Assembly: GCA_914767715.1 (NCBI GenBank) | Contig: OU612074.1 | Location: 5,843,501-5,907,500, forward strand | Origin: Membranipora membranacea | Lineage: Eukaryota > Bryozoa > Gymnolaemata > Cheilostomatida > Membraniporidae | Direction: 5' to 3' | DNA: 64,000 bases | Part shown: piece after piece, positions 8,765 through 21,174 of the stretch | Layout: the number at the start of each line of letters is the position of its first letter | How positions within the stretch are numbered: the stretch's first letter is position 1 | Notes under the pieces: model-generated | Told to the model about the DNA's origin: nothing | What the model saw: only the letters and a program-made list of their open reading frames with translations | Databases searched by the model: none | Program-made: the position numbers and the translations under genes

Positions 8765-9493
8765 TAATATATTTCCTTTAACAATTACATGAGGTTTGAT
8801 ATGGACTGATCATCTCCTGTATGATATATATTGACTTTCACAGAAGTCTAAGCATTTCTCGCAATAAGTATTATGCATAGAGCATAAGCATAGATTCATT
8901 TGATTCATATTACTGTAAGTTATTGACTGGGTTGCCACATAATCGATAATCGCTTGTTGACTTTGCAGGACTTAAAATAATAATCTTTTTCTCAGCAGCC
9001 TCGCATGCCACTGTGCATTATAAGCTGATAGTCTACAACTTAAACAGATAAAGAAGATTTGCTAGCAATAAGCACACTACTGCATCGTTCCAATGTTATA
9101 TTTTATTAAGGGTATAACTGAGTGGTGGTGTGGGTATACTTCTCATTAATAGGGACAGTAAGGTTGTGATCAGATACTCAACTCTTTCACAATGTCAAGC
9201 GAGCATTCTGAGACACTAGCGCATTAGAAATATCAGTTATATCGGTCAGACCTTAAAAGATGCACACCTGACTTCTCCACTGATTCAACATCTTTTGTTG
9301 GAATGACATTTACAGAATAGAAAATTCTCGAACTCTTGAACAGGCCAAAAATTTACTGACACTTGGTTAGTGATTTTTTAACGTGTTTTAGTGGTATTTG
9401 AATACTTCATAAAGAGGATCAATTTCAGTAAACAAATGTCATGTCATTTTCTCCTGTGATATGACTGATACTTTGGCACATTTGTTTTGACAG
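8765..9493. other. Stretch without recognised gene
   Basis: Apart from a good acceptor (TCTTTTTCTCAG near 8996) with no clear exon behind it, I see no gene, RNA, repeat or mobile element. Same in other units. Confidence 0.5.
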
Positions 9494-9557
9494 TGAAACC
9501 ATCCCCAGGCTTCACCAAGTGGGATCGTCAAACAAATATGCATCCTCAAATATTCAA
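9494..9557 (+). CDS. Candidate internal exon, phase 1 to 2 (unit 1)
   Basis: The acceptor ACATTTGTTTTGACAG ends at 9493 and the donor TTCAA/GTGAGA starts at 9558. Entered in phase 1 it reads 20 full codons beginning KPSPGFTKWDR and ending HPQIF, with no stop, and leaves in phase 2, matching the last exon at 9837. It has the same phase class as the exon at 6767-6881, so the two cannot be joined to each other but could be alternatives. Equivalents: 20771-20834, 32053-32116, 42703-42766, 53352-53415. The unit 6 copy is outside the window. Confidence 0.3.
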
Positions 9558-9836
9558 GTGAGAATCAGATTTGGTAACTAAAGTCATAGTGTCAGCAGCT
9601 ATATTATAAAGGTGTTAGACTGTAGGCACGAGGATTGCAAACCAAAGTATGCAGTTTAGCACGAAAGAATTTTTCAATGAAAGACATCAAGTTCATGTAT
9701 AATACAGAGCTAAGACCATGTCTGCAATTTTTCCTTTATACATGAAAATGTTTTGCTAGTTGTGATACTTCTAGGGGCATATATAAAATACAATTATCAT
9801 GAACTTCATCACAATAACACTGACTTTTGCATCCAG

Positions 9837-9897
9837 TTTTGCGGGGACAGACAAATGCATCAGCCAATGCGGATGCAAAATGAGGATGTGGAAATGA
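9837..9897 (+). CDS. Candidate last exon, C-x3-C-x-C peptide end (unit 1)
   Basis: The acceptor CTGACTTTTGCATCCAG ends at 9836. Entered in phase 2, it reads FAGTDKCISQCGCKMRMWK then TGA (9895-9897). The short C-x3-C-x-C cluster and basic end suit a secreted disulfide peptide. With the exon at 6767-6881 a fourth cysteine forms at the junction; with the exon at 9494-9557 the junction codon is Asn and the cysteine count is three. Alternatively, an ATG at 9799 reads into the same frame as an unspliced 32-codon frame with its own hydrophobic start, but the TATA-like motif at 9780 is too close to it. AATAAA follows at 10389. The minus strand of this segment is also open (9736-9966). No family recognised. 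Confidence 0.3.
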
Positions 9898-9904
9898 GAG
9901 CTTT

Positions 9905-10007
9905 CTATTTTTTGTCATAGCATGTATCCAAGTTAAGTTCTCTTGTATAAGAAATGACAATGACAATAACTCATGCTAGCCAAATAGCCTAATAGCCAAG
10001 TAGCTAA
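9905..10007 (+). repeat. 103-bp direct repeat, first copy (unit 1)
   Basis: Matches 10512-10614 with one mismatch (AATAACT/AATGACT). It starts at CTATTTTTTGTC, just after the candidate last exon. Confidence 0.92.
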
Positions 10008-10136
10008 TGCAATCTTGATTGGAATATAATATCAATGAAAACAGGAAATTGAGGGAATTGAAAGGAATGGCTTGACTAGTAATCATTGATTACGTCTTTG
10101 GTAAAAACTTGGCCCGATTTCAGCAAAAAGACCAAA

Positions 10137-10614
10137 ACAGAACACGAGCTCTACAGGATATCGTCATTGTGCAGCTATTCAAGTACCCATAGTCACACAT
10201 GTGGGTGACCTTGGCAATAATAGTGCAGTATCATCTAACATAGATATTTGAAGCTCAAATGGCGTAGATCGTTGTATCCTGGCGTTGATAAAAGCCACAA
10301 TAATAGATATTTTTATGACATTTAATGTAATCATTTTCAATTGGTTTGATTAGCCCTTGAATTTTCATTAGATTAAATAATAGAATATAATAAAAATGAC
10401 TGCTTTTTCAATGACAGTTCGTCCCTGACACCAAATTTCATTGCATTTGAAGAGTTTACGTATATTTGGACACAATTTCATTTTAATTTATTTTGTTTGT
10501 AATAGGAATTACTATTTTTTGTCATAGCATGTATCCAAGTTAAGTTCTCTTGTATAAGAAATGACAATGACAATGACTCATGCTAGCCAAATAGCCTAAT
10601 AGCCAAGTAGCTAA
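10137..10614 (+). repeat. Chimeric duplicated block at unit end (unit 1)
   Basis: The left part (10137-10519) copies 6940-7323 and the right part (10512-10614) copies 9905-10007. The join lies in the 8-base word CTATTTTT present at both donor sites, so it looks like a duplicate of 6940-10007 that lost about 2.6 kb by microhomology deletion. Other units: 21414-21891, 32696-33173, 43346-43823, 53995-54472. Confidence 0.88.
10389..10394 (+). terminator. AATAAA poly(A) signal candidate, long gene model
   Basis: About 490 bases after the TGA at 9895-9897, in copy B of the internal repeat. Copy A has AATGAA at the matching place in units 1, 3, 4 and 5 and AATAAA in units 2 and 6. Confidence 0.25.
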
Positions 10615-11045
10615 ACAGCTGGGATTTCATTATCATTTCATCGGCTTTGTTTTTGTATTTTTATCATCATTCCATCAGCTGTTTTTTGTATCAGATAAAT
10701 AGCGAGAGCATCAAGATACAAATCATTATACTCAAGACACATAATCAGTGATGTTGTTTAGTGAATGTTTATTCTAGACAATAATAATCAGATAATTCTG
10801 AAAATGCTATTTCTCTGCTCTGAAAGACAAGTTGTATGTTATATGTAAAATGCTCAACTCTGACTACCAGAATTCTCGAACTCGTCACACAGTTGTAATA
10901 ATTTTGTGACAATGCTATTATTTTACCAGGGCACAACCAGTACTGACGTCCATTAATACATGACAATTGTCATGCCACTCCAAGAATAATTTGAGATGAC
11001 AGATTTCAATAGATGACACTTTCTAAAATAGAAACAGAAAATCAG

Positions 11046-11053
11046 TATATAAA
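11046..11053 (+). promoter_or_regulatory. TATA box, unit 2
   Basis: TATATAAA; donor of the untranslated exon at 11122. Confidence 0.45.
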
Positions 11054-11299
11054 CATGTACAATAAGAACAACCAATCATTCAAGATTTTCTCTTAAAATC
11101 AGAACTTAACAAAACTCAGTGGTAAGTTTACTTGCTAGTGCATATTATTTCATTGGACTACTGCGCAGGACACAAAGAAAACTCACAGTGATTAAAAAAT
11201 TCATTTATCTACATTTCAACTGGGATATATTCCAAATCGTTAATTATGAACTAAACTACTGAAATGAAATGAATTATAAATTTCTTACTTTTGTAGAAG

Positions 11300-11342
11300 A
11301 TGAATATTCTGATCACAGCCCTTATCTTTTCTGCTGTAATTG
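11300..11342 (+). CDS. Candidate signal-peptide exon, unit 2
   Basis: Same codons and splice sites as unit 1. In this unit the local model (exon from 11849) lacks the stop at the 1273-equivalent and runs to TAA at 11980-11982, adding a third cysteine. Confidence 0.42.
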
Positions 11343-14300
11343 GTGAGTTCGACATTCCTAGGAAGACACATCAGAGTGTTCTTAGAGATTGCTATCCTGT
11401 ACAGTGAACTTCAAAATGTTGTAGCTATACTCAATTAAACATTTATAAATATTCACATTGACTCATGAGTGCATAGCAGTACTGTGACTTTGTACTAATT
11501 AATTGTTGATTTTATTCCATTGCTGCATATTACTTCATTGATGTCGTCTGATTTTCTCATGGTTATGAATCATAGTAGAGTTTCACTACAGATGGAATCC
11601 TTTTCATGTGTTATTCAGGTGTGAGTTCGGGCTTTATTTTTTTGGGAGGAAAGAGGAAGAGGTAAAAGATGCTAATCAGGCCACACTCCAAGCTATGCCG
11701 CCCTAAGCTTCAGTAAGCATTGATTGTCTTGATTCAACTAGATGGTGTACTTATTGCGCTGGACATAATGTATTCTAAAATTAGCAAGGTAATGGTGTTT
11801 GTAAAATTAAAAAAATACGGCAATTTATCATGTACTTTTATATTTCAGGTTGGAGATCAAAGGCTACCAAGAAAAAAGATGCTATATTTAACCTTCTTTT
11901 CTGTTTATATTGTAAAAAAATAAAATGCCTTCCTGATTCTTCTCTTTTTGTTTTAAACTCCAGCTTTGGCAATAAAAGATAAACTATAAATGAAAATTGA
12001 TGTAAGGGCGTATAGTAGAAACGGAACAACCTCCTCCAAATTCAATGGACCTGTTATCACCAAGAGAATTGCTGCATTCAGTAATAATACGAGACAAAAC
12101 AACGACTAAAATTTATGAAGCTTTAACTTGTTTTTCTCTTTCTTGATTATATATACAGTTCCACTCAATATCTATAGTAGTAGTGTTGCAAACATCCAAT
12201 CAACTGGACTTTACTCATTGTCAGGAGATTTTACAAAATTTACAAATGATCATCATGTATAAGTGTCAGTCTTGCCCTTAGGTGATCACCAATCTGTCTA
12301 GATAAGGGGAACATGTAACCATCACCGCATACTCACCACGTAGCAATATCCCGACATCCGCGCTGCTTTAGGCGGAGTATGAATTTAAACTCAATTCAGA
12401 GATTTTTTTTGCATTATTTGTTCCCTTTGGTTTTGTGGCCAGAGTATTTATGATTGTTACACTACTTTAAAACATAATGGAGGAGCTCTGAGATTCACCC
12501 TATGCATGCAAATTTAAACATGGCAGTATTATGGTAAAGGATATATGCAGGACAATGCAATGCAGCTATTCTAATAAACAGTGTGCTGTTCATGTTCCAG
12601 TAGATATACGAATGCTTAGAGTAGTGTATGCATCCATATAAATACGACCGTGATAAAATGAAAGGCAGCATTTGTACAACAATCTGTACTATACAGTATG
12701 CCCTGTGTTGATATAATATGCAGTGTAGTTAAGTTATGTTACTCAGCAGTGGTCCCTAGTAAGAATTATCAGATTATTTAAAGCCTGAGATTGTATATCT
12801 TGATGTTTGAGATTGTTACATTATGACTGATAGGGAGACTAGCAAAACACAATCTGTAAAGGGCGATTAGCAAGACAATATCTGTATCGGCCATTAATCT
12901 TTGGTCATGGTTGCCTACAGTTTTCACTCTCGTCTTTTCCCTAACAAAGTCACTAAAAGGTATTTGTTGGTTGGTATTCACCTATGGGCTTACTTACTTC
13001 GGATTCCGAAATATTTTCAAAAAATATGACACACAGGACACACAACTCTCATACACTATCTCTGTCTTTATCTCGATGCAGACAGGCCATGCGTGTGTAC
13101 CTACTACTACCTAGTAAATCAAGCATTTGTTTTGAAGGAGAAAGATTGCAATTACTATGGCTTCAATTATTTCTTAGGCTTTCACTCAGACAGTGACACA
13201 CAGTCTGGTTCTAATTGAATATTGAGGTTTCTGGAGAGGGTGTTGAAACCTAATTTTAGCCTTACCACCATGTTTTACGTTTTGTGAGACACATTCCACC
13301 AAACTACAATCAATTGGTATTTCTAAAGCTAGGCGTTGCGAGGTTTGGTATATGGTATACAGTATAATATAAGAGAGAGATTTATATGAACGTTTACTCA
13401 CCTAAAAAGATGTACTGTAAAGAGGAAGAGATATCGCGTTGACTGTCCAAGGTCAAGGCTAATAGTCTAGATGGTACAATTCCGATAAGGTGCTGGTCTG
13501 CTAAGATCTCGGATAACCTCACAGTATTTACCCACCATAACAAGATAATTCTACAATAAATGGTTCTATGGTATCTATTGCACAAAAGCCAGCAAAGCTT
13601 GATCCTGTGCCATGACCTTGCAACAAAACAAACTAATTTTCAAAATCATAATTCATGAAAATTCATAAATATATTGCCATTGTTTTGTCATTTCGATTTT
13701 TTGAAGTCAATACTGGCCTCTAGGGTCGTCGCATGGTGCTTTTTTGGGTGAGAAAAAACGTGCAAACGTTCAAAACACCTGCTATCCTACTGTCAGTATA
13801 TTGACACCTCAGATATCCTTGGTTGAAGGGCAATTGGGGGACCAATATAATTGTTCGAGCTGTGATGTATGCGATCTCAAATAGTTCAGAAGTAAAGATT
13901 TGCCCATGAAAAATCTTTCCAGCATTCTCTTCAAATATAGTTCAAAACTGTTGGTCGTTTAGGGAGGATACAAAAGACATCGATCATCCAGCAGTGAGTC
14001 CGTTGCCGACATTAAAATGAAGTTCATTGTCATAATTTAGTTTGTGTGGAATGCCATCGATCACCCACCATTAACAATAATGGACTGCTAATCCAATTAT
14101 GTCTTATTAGAAACACTAGTCTGTAGATATGACATTACCAATAAAATAAGAACCAGAGGCTACACTGTTATTGACAAAGTAGCCTACTGCTATAGGACCC
14201 TGGTAAGGAAATTGACACAAAATATGTACTGCAGGATGTCTGAAATTTAAACAAAAACAGGTCAATCCATGACTTTCACATTTATCAACACGATTAGGTG

Positions 14301-14597
14301 GCAAAACTAAACTTTTTCTACTTTTCAACAGATTCTACTTCTAAATTTCCATCAATTATTATTTTAAAATCATTGAGCATTGGCATCCCTTAATAATAGA
14401 GCCATTGCTGTGTTAGTTTCCCCAAGTGGACACAAAAGACATCAATCATCAACCGGTGCTTCTAGTGCCAATAATAATAATAATAATCCAATGATTGTTT
14501 ATGACAAACACTAGAATCTAGATACAATTCAACATACAGTAATGCAAGAACCTCTGCACAACACACATGTCTTCAGCTAGAAATCATGAGGCAAGCA

Positions 14598-17000
14598 CAT
14601 AGAGTTATTATATACTCTAGAGTGGACAATGCAGTGCTGAAAGCGTCCTACTTAATTATTGCGAAATCCATCACACAACGCAATCTGGTTGTGCATGGCT
14701 AGTGCCTGTATCATATAACTTATCATTGAGAATATGCGTATTGGGCATGACAATTTAGATTTCTAGAGCGCTTATATCCATTTTTTCAGAAAATTTTTCA
14801 TGGGACACCATGTAGATCACTTGCAGGTATTTTCACTTTCAATTCCATGAGGCAACGAAAACTGGTTGTGAGTGGATAGTGCATGAATCATTGACTTTAT
14901 CATTAAAAATATTAGAATTGGACATACAAATTAAGTTTATTGATCGAGCACTTATAGCCATTTTATCAAAGAATTTCACATGTAACACCATTAACCTCAC
15001 CATCACCTGCAGGTACTTTCTCTTCCGGTCAGTTTGACATTTTATTATTCTCCCTTTAAAATAAGCCAACTATCAACCGCAAATACATGAGCCTAAATCT
15101 CGATGACAGGGCCAGCTGGTTTCTGCCTCTTGCCAGGTATTTTGCTGTGTCCTGTCTCTCTAACTAATATGTTGCACACTCAGTCGGTGTATTTTATCTG
15201 TTCAGTTCCAGCTACTGGCGATGATCTATGATAACATGTGATAAAAGTAGCCTGTGGAAAAGCGATTGGAGGCGAAAAGTTTGCTGCTTACCTTTATCGT
15301 TTTTAGAGCATTTTTAGCAATATTTTTGTAAAACTTTTCATGCCACACTAATAGATGTCTTGCAAGTGATTCCTTTCAGGGGGCAGACAGGGGACAAAAA
15401 AATTTGTGTATCCCCTTAAAACACCAAAATCTCAACTGCCAACACACCATCCCGATAAAATCACAATTACCTGGCTAGCAGGTTTTTGCCCCTGCCACTT
15501 GCCTGCCTGCCAATTAAACTGTCTCCTGTCTCTCTAACTGAAATATTACACACTCGTGAGTTCATTTAATCTGTGAAGTATAATGACTTCCAATTATACA
15601 AGATGAGCAAGTAACCCGTGGCTTAAAATTTTCAGCTTAAAGATTTCGGTTTTGGTTTGGCTATGTCATTTCTAGCTCTAAATTCCCTCTCCTGGGTAGC
15701 CACTCGTTTTTGTATTGCAAAAACTATTCAAGCCAACACATCAGGTTAAATCAAAAGATCCATAAGCTCTTCTGCTGAGTCCCTGATTAGCAAGAAAATG
15801 TCGAACGGACAAATCAAGATACATACTTGACCAGATTGACTCTACATTTTCTAAAATTCCCTAACTCAGTCTGAAAAATTGTATGAAAATGGCAATCAGT
15901 TATCAGTTGCAATACATTATGGAGAAAACACCATAATATTTCGTCTTTGCAACTCAAATCTTCTGTTGAGAAGAGTACAGGGGCGTAATTAGACACTTTG
16001 ATAATATTTCATCGTTAGGTACATATAATAGTATACAATGTGAATTAAAATCTTTTAACCAATGTTATATACATCATCAGTCCAAGTCTTTCTATTTGCA
16101 CTCACTACTGCGTTCTACCAATTTTCAGAAAATTATACCAACACAACTGATAATTAACATGGTTATATTAGTGCTGAGAAAGCCGATATAATTTCGCTCT
16201 CTCACCGATGTGACATTTTTAAGTTAACAGATATTTCTGATTTCTCACCATACTCAAAATAAGAGATCATTTCTTTCAGAGGGGGGGGGGGTGGGTGTGA
16301 TGCAATTTCCTCTCATGGTTGTTTAGGAGTAGGAGGTGGCTCAGTTGGTTAGAGCGCCGGACTTCAAATCCGGTTCGAATCCCACTGCAGTCCATCTTCT
16401 ACTGGGGATTGGTTGGTCCCCCAGGTGTGCTCCGACCTGCCTGCAAACAGAGAGCAATTTGGCGCAGATATTGCGGCCTCGCCATTAAGGCAATAATATT
16501 TCGCCGCCCATTCCTCGGGATGGGCGAGTGATAAGACATCGGATTTTAATCAACCTTTAATCAACCTTATTTGTAAATATAAACATCAACATCATATACA
16601 GACAGGACACAGCTAATATGGCTGGCAAGTGGCAGTGAAAAAAATTAAGCTAGCCCGGTAGTAGTTTCTGTTTCATCACAGTGATGTGTTTGCGGTTGAG
16701 ATTTTGGCTTAATTTAGTCGGAAAACAGACACAAATTTTCCACTGGCTGCTAGTGAAAATACCTGCAAGTGATCCACATAGTGACGTAAATTTTTTTCCA
16801 AAAAAATGGCTATAAGCGCTCTAGAAATCTAAATTTCTGTGCCCAATACATATATTCTCAATGATAAGTTTTATGATACAGGCACTAGACATGCACAACC
16901 AGATTGAGACTTGTCATGGATTTCGCAATAATTAAGTAGGACAAAACCTGTTGCTATTTTTGTACACATTGTCCGCTCTAGAGTATATAATAACTCTATG
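14598..17000. mobile_element. hAT-like element, unit 2 copy
   Basis: Copy carried by the tandem unit rather than a new insertion, since it has the same GGCAAGCA flanks. Two G shorter than the unit 1 copy. Confidence 0.78.
16329..16569 (+). mobile_element. tRNA-derived SINE, plus strand, unit 2
   Basis: No change seen against the unit 1 copy. Confidence 0.85.
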
Positions 17001-17182
17001 GGCAAGCACTTGCCTTCTCTAATGCCACCTCCTCATGGTCTCAGCAGCATGAAGCCATCTCGTTGTGATGATGAGCATTCCACTTCCAACCCTCAGTGCA
17101 TATTGTCAGCTAAAAAATCGATTTTTATGCTGTTGCAAAACCTGAGAAGCTGCCAACTTTATTTTACTATTCCTTATTTCAC

Positions 17183-17811
17183 TTCAAAATGTTCTCCCAA
17201 TCATTTTGATAATTGAACCCAAGCCAAGCCAGCGCATGGAGGATTGCTTTCTATCACCTCCTCGGCGCAAATGCACTATCATCAAGGCATCAGCCAATCG
17301 TGCCAAAGTCCACTACTCTAATTACCACATTGAGCATCGCACTAATCACAAAACAGTGAGCTGACTGTGATATCACATCTCCTTTGACTGCCTTTTGTGC
17401 AAAGGCCAAGCTTTGAGAGCAATCATCCACTGGATATCACAAACTGAAAACTGCTTGAGTGAAACAGTTCCAAGTCATTTTTGTATTGAGATTAAGTTAT
17501 ATTAAGGCTTCGTGTAATTCAACTATCTATTGAAAGCTGATCAAAATGTCTTTCCTGTTAAGCTTGTATGTAAAGTTACCACCATGTCTACTGCAGAATA
17601 ATTTTACTTTTCAGTAATTTCTCATGTATCAATTTAGTTGTCACTCTGAATAATATTATTTGAGGCTTTTGAAACACGACTACTATTGAATCCAAAGAAA
17701 AATCCTTTTTATTTAATAGCACATGGTAGGACATTCATGATAGAAATGGATGAAAATAAGACCTTTTAATTCACATCTATTGCCACGACTGCTAAATTTC
17801 ATATATAGTAC
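17183..17811. other. 629-bp block present in unit 2, absent from units 1, 4, 5
   Basis: In unit 1 the sequence runs TTATTTCAC/ATTTCTG; here 629 bases lie between those parts. The edges share only the two bases AC; there are no inverted ends, no poly(A) tail and no longer target duplication. A microhomology deletion in units 1, 4 and 5 fits better than an insertion. A frame without an early ATG is open for 72 codons across its left edge (17146-17364), starting hydrophobic and ending Cys/His/basic; no family recognised. Confidence 0.85.
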
Positions 17812-19845
17812 ATTTCTGATCTTCTTGTGGCAGATCGCTCAGAATAGGTTATTCTTAAATTGATAAGCTGACATCAGCCTATTCTCCTTTTTGGGCAAAG
17901 ACTCGGCTGGTCTTTGTGTCAATATGCAAGTACAAAATTTGGGTACAAGATATAATTGTCATTTCTTTACCATAATATCAAATGGCGCTTCACTCTTAAC
18001 AAAAATAGTTCATTTCTTCTGTATTCATATTTTTTTGTTGAAGTTATCAATTTCCAATTGATGAGTGACATTGATCCGGAGGAGGGTACCAACAAAGACC
18101 TTGGCCGACAATGGCATTTTTATTATAGGATTAAAGGAAAAACTATGATGATGCATTGGTAAGCTTGGGTAAACTTGAAGATTGGGCCAGCTTGTACATG
18201 TCAGTGATTTGGCTTGACAGAACACGACCTCTACAGGATATCGTCATTGTGCAGCTATTCAAGTACCCATAGTCACACATGTGGGTGACCTTGGCAAAAA
18301 TAGTGCAGTATCATCTAACATAGATATTTGAAGCTCAAATGGCGTGAATCGTTGTATCCTGACGTTGATAAAAGTCACAAGAATAGATATTTTTATGACA
18401 TTTAATGTAATCATTTTCAATTGGTTTGATTAGCCCTTGAATTTTCATTAGATTAAATAATAGAATATAATAAAAATGACTGCTTTTTCAATGACAGTTC
18501 GTCCCTGACACCAAATTTCATTGCATTTGATAGAGTTTACGTATATTTGGACACAATTTCATTTTAATTTATTTTGTTTGTAATAGGAATTACTATTTTT
18601 GGATTCACTTTTCTTTCGAAACATGAGGCAAGATTTTGGTTAACCAAATAACGTTAGCAAATGCAGTTTTACAGCGGTGATCAAGGGAAGTCACTCTGAA
18701 AAATATAAAATAACATACGAATAATACATACAATATAATCATTCATAGTCATAAAGAATATTCTCATGAAATATACCAATAACTATATTGTATTATTTTT
18801 TGTTTACATAACAGTTTTGACACATATAAAGCACTCAACGAAGTACTTCATGCACACAAATCAACACCAGACAAGTTTTACATCACAGAGTAAGGATATA
18901 CAGAGAGGAAACTTCAATGATCATTATAGTGCCTGCGGTTTTTGATTAACTGGGGGAAATTGTGCACAGCTGGATGCCGAAAACTCTACCTTTGATGGGC
19001 CATAATTCATTCTGCCCAGTATTTTGGTGATTGATTTAAGGCCACACGTTCTCATGCAAATTTCTACTTATTCTTGCAAATTTAATTTCGTATTAATGTG
19101 AACCTACCACACATGATTCTCATCTCCGAAAATTTCATGAGCGCAATCCTCCTGCGCCAATACGAACAAACGATAGACCTAACAGTGATATGAAATAAAA
19201 ATATTTATATCAAGGAGAAGCTGTTACTTGTTGTTTACCGCCCAGTGATTCAGCTTCTATGTATGCCTCAACCATCTCCTCATAATTATTTCAATTGGTA
19301 CTCATAATTCACTGTATCCCTTCCCCCCTTACCCAAGGTCCAAAATTGAATGAGAAACTCTACATATTGATCATCCACTCCATCTTTTTACCAAAGTTGT
19401 GTTTGCATAGATTTGACCTTGACTTTTCAATCAAAACAGGCAGCCACTCAGATAGCATTTTGAGAAGATTTATACTATCTGGTTACGTGCATTGTTAACA
19501 TACAACGTTCCACAAATTGTGGGAATCCCAATCCAAACGAGAGTTTACGTGAAATTTACTCCTAATTGTGAGAAAACGACCCCATATGACTTCACTTTAA
19601 GACAGATTTTTCTTTTGGTTCTACTAACAAGAAAATTCAGTGACAAGTTTATGACATGGCAGTCTAGAACCCTATATGTTTCAACTCTGGCTTAAGATGT
19701 TTGCTATTGAATTGTGTTCAACAGTTTTTTTGAGCATGATATTTGAAACCAGAGTTGATTGATGAAGTTTCATGGCGGACAAACACATAAAAGATTTTTT
19801 CCAAGTAAGTAAATGCTGCCAAAGCAGGTTGCTCACTCAACACTT

Positions 19846-20041
19846 CGAGCCGGCAAAATAGTGTGCCTAAAGGGCAAGGCTGCAATGACCGCGCCAATTT
19901 ACTCTCGGTTTGTAGGCAGGTCGGAGCACATCTGGGGGTCCAACAACTCCCAGTAGTCAGTGGAATGCAGTGGGATTCGAACCCGCGACCTGCAACACTT
20001 GCAAGCTGAAGGACTGGCGCTCTAACAACTGAGCCACCACA
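19846..20041 (-). mobile_element. tRNA-derived SINE, minus strand, unit 2
   Basis: No change seen against the unit 1 copy. Confidence 0.85.
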
Positions 20042-21113
20042 TAATATATTTCCTTTAACAATTACATGAGGTTTGATATGGACTGATCATCTCCTGTATG
20101 ATATATATTGACTTTCACAGAAGTCTAAGCATTTCTCGCAATAAGTATTATGCATAGAGCATAAGCATAGATTCATTTGATTCATATTACTGTAAGTTAT
20201 TGACTGGGTTGCCACATAATCGATAATCGCTTGTTGACTTTGCAGGACTTAAAATAATAATCTTTTTCTCAGCAGCCTCGCATGCCACTGTGCATTATAA
20301 GCTGATAGTCTACAACTTAAACAGATAAAGAAGATTTGCTAGCAATAAGCACACTACTGCATCGTTCCAATGTTATATTTTATTAAGGGTATAACTGAGT
20401 GGTGGTGTGGGTATACTTCTCATTAATAGGGACAGTAAGGTTGTGATCAGATACTCAACTCTTTCACAATGTCAAGCGAGCATTCTGAGACACTAGCGCA
20501 TTAGAAATATCAGTTATATCGGTCAGACCTTAAAAGATGCACACCTGACTTCTCCACTGATTCAACATCTTTTGTTGGAATGACATTTACAGAATAGAAA
20601 ATTCTCGAACTCTTGAACAGGCCAAAAATTTACTGACACTTGGTTAGTGATTTTTTAACGTGTTTTAGTGGTATTTGAATACTTCATAAAGAGGATCAAT
20701 TTCAGTAAACAAATGTCATGTCATTTTCTCCTGTGATATGACTGATACTTTGGCACATTTGTTTTGACAGTGAAACCATCCCCAGGCTTCACCAAGTGGG
20801 ATCGTCAAACAAATATGCATCCTCAAATATTCAAGTGAGAATCAGATTTGGTAACTAAAGTCATAGTGTCAGCAGCTATATTATAAAGGTGTTAGACTGT
20901 AGGCACGAGGATTGCAAACCAAAGTATGCAGTTTAGCACGAAAGAATTTTTCAATGAAAGACATCAAGTTCATGTATAATCCAGAGCTAAGACCATGTCT
21001 GCAATTTTTCCTTTATACATGAAAATGTTTTGCTAGTTGTGATACTTCTAGGGGCATATATAAAATACAATTATCATGAACTTCATCACAATAACACTGA
21101 CTTTTGCATCCAG

Positions 21114-21174
21114 TTTTGCGGGGACAGACAAATGCATCAGCCAATGCGGATGCAAAATGAGGATGTGGAAATGA
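21114..21174 (+). CDS. Candidate last exon, unit 2
   Basis: Unchanged from unit 1; paired candidate internal exons at 18044-18158 and 20771-20834. Confidence 0.3.

Larger units (their letters stand above)
1..10650 (+). repeat. Tandem unit 1 (10,650 bp, lacks 629-bp block)
   Basis: First of six head-to-tail copies; position 1 is an arbitrary phase. The sequence at 1 returns at 10651 and every landmark recurs at a constant offset. Diagnostic states in this copy: T at 1273, T at 2286, poly-G of 13 (5631-5643), no 629-base block, G at 7195, A in the ATAATACAG motif near 9700. This is the same marker set as unit 4. Seen directly; copy number outside the window is unknown. Confidence 0.98.

Noticed and set aside
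17183-17811. 629-bp block as a transposon insertion
   Set aside because: No inverted or direct terminal repeats, no poly(A) tail and only a 2-base overlap at the edges.
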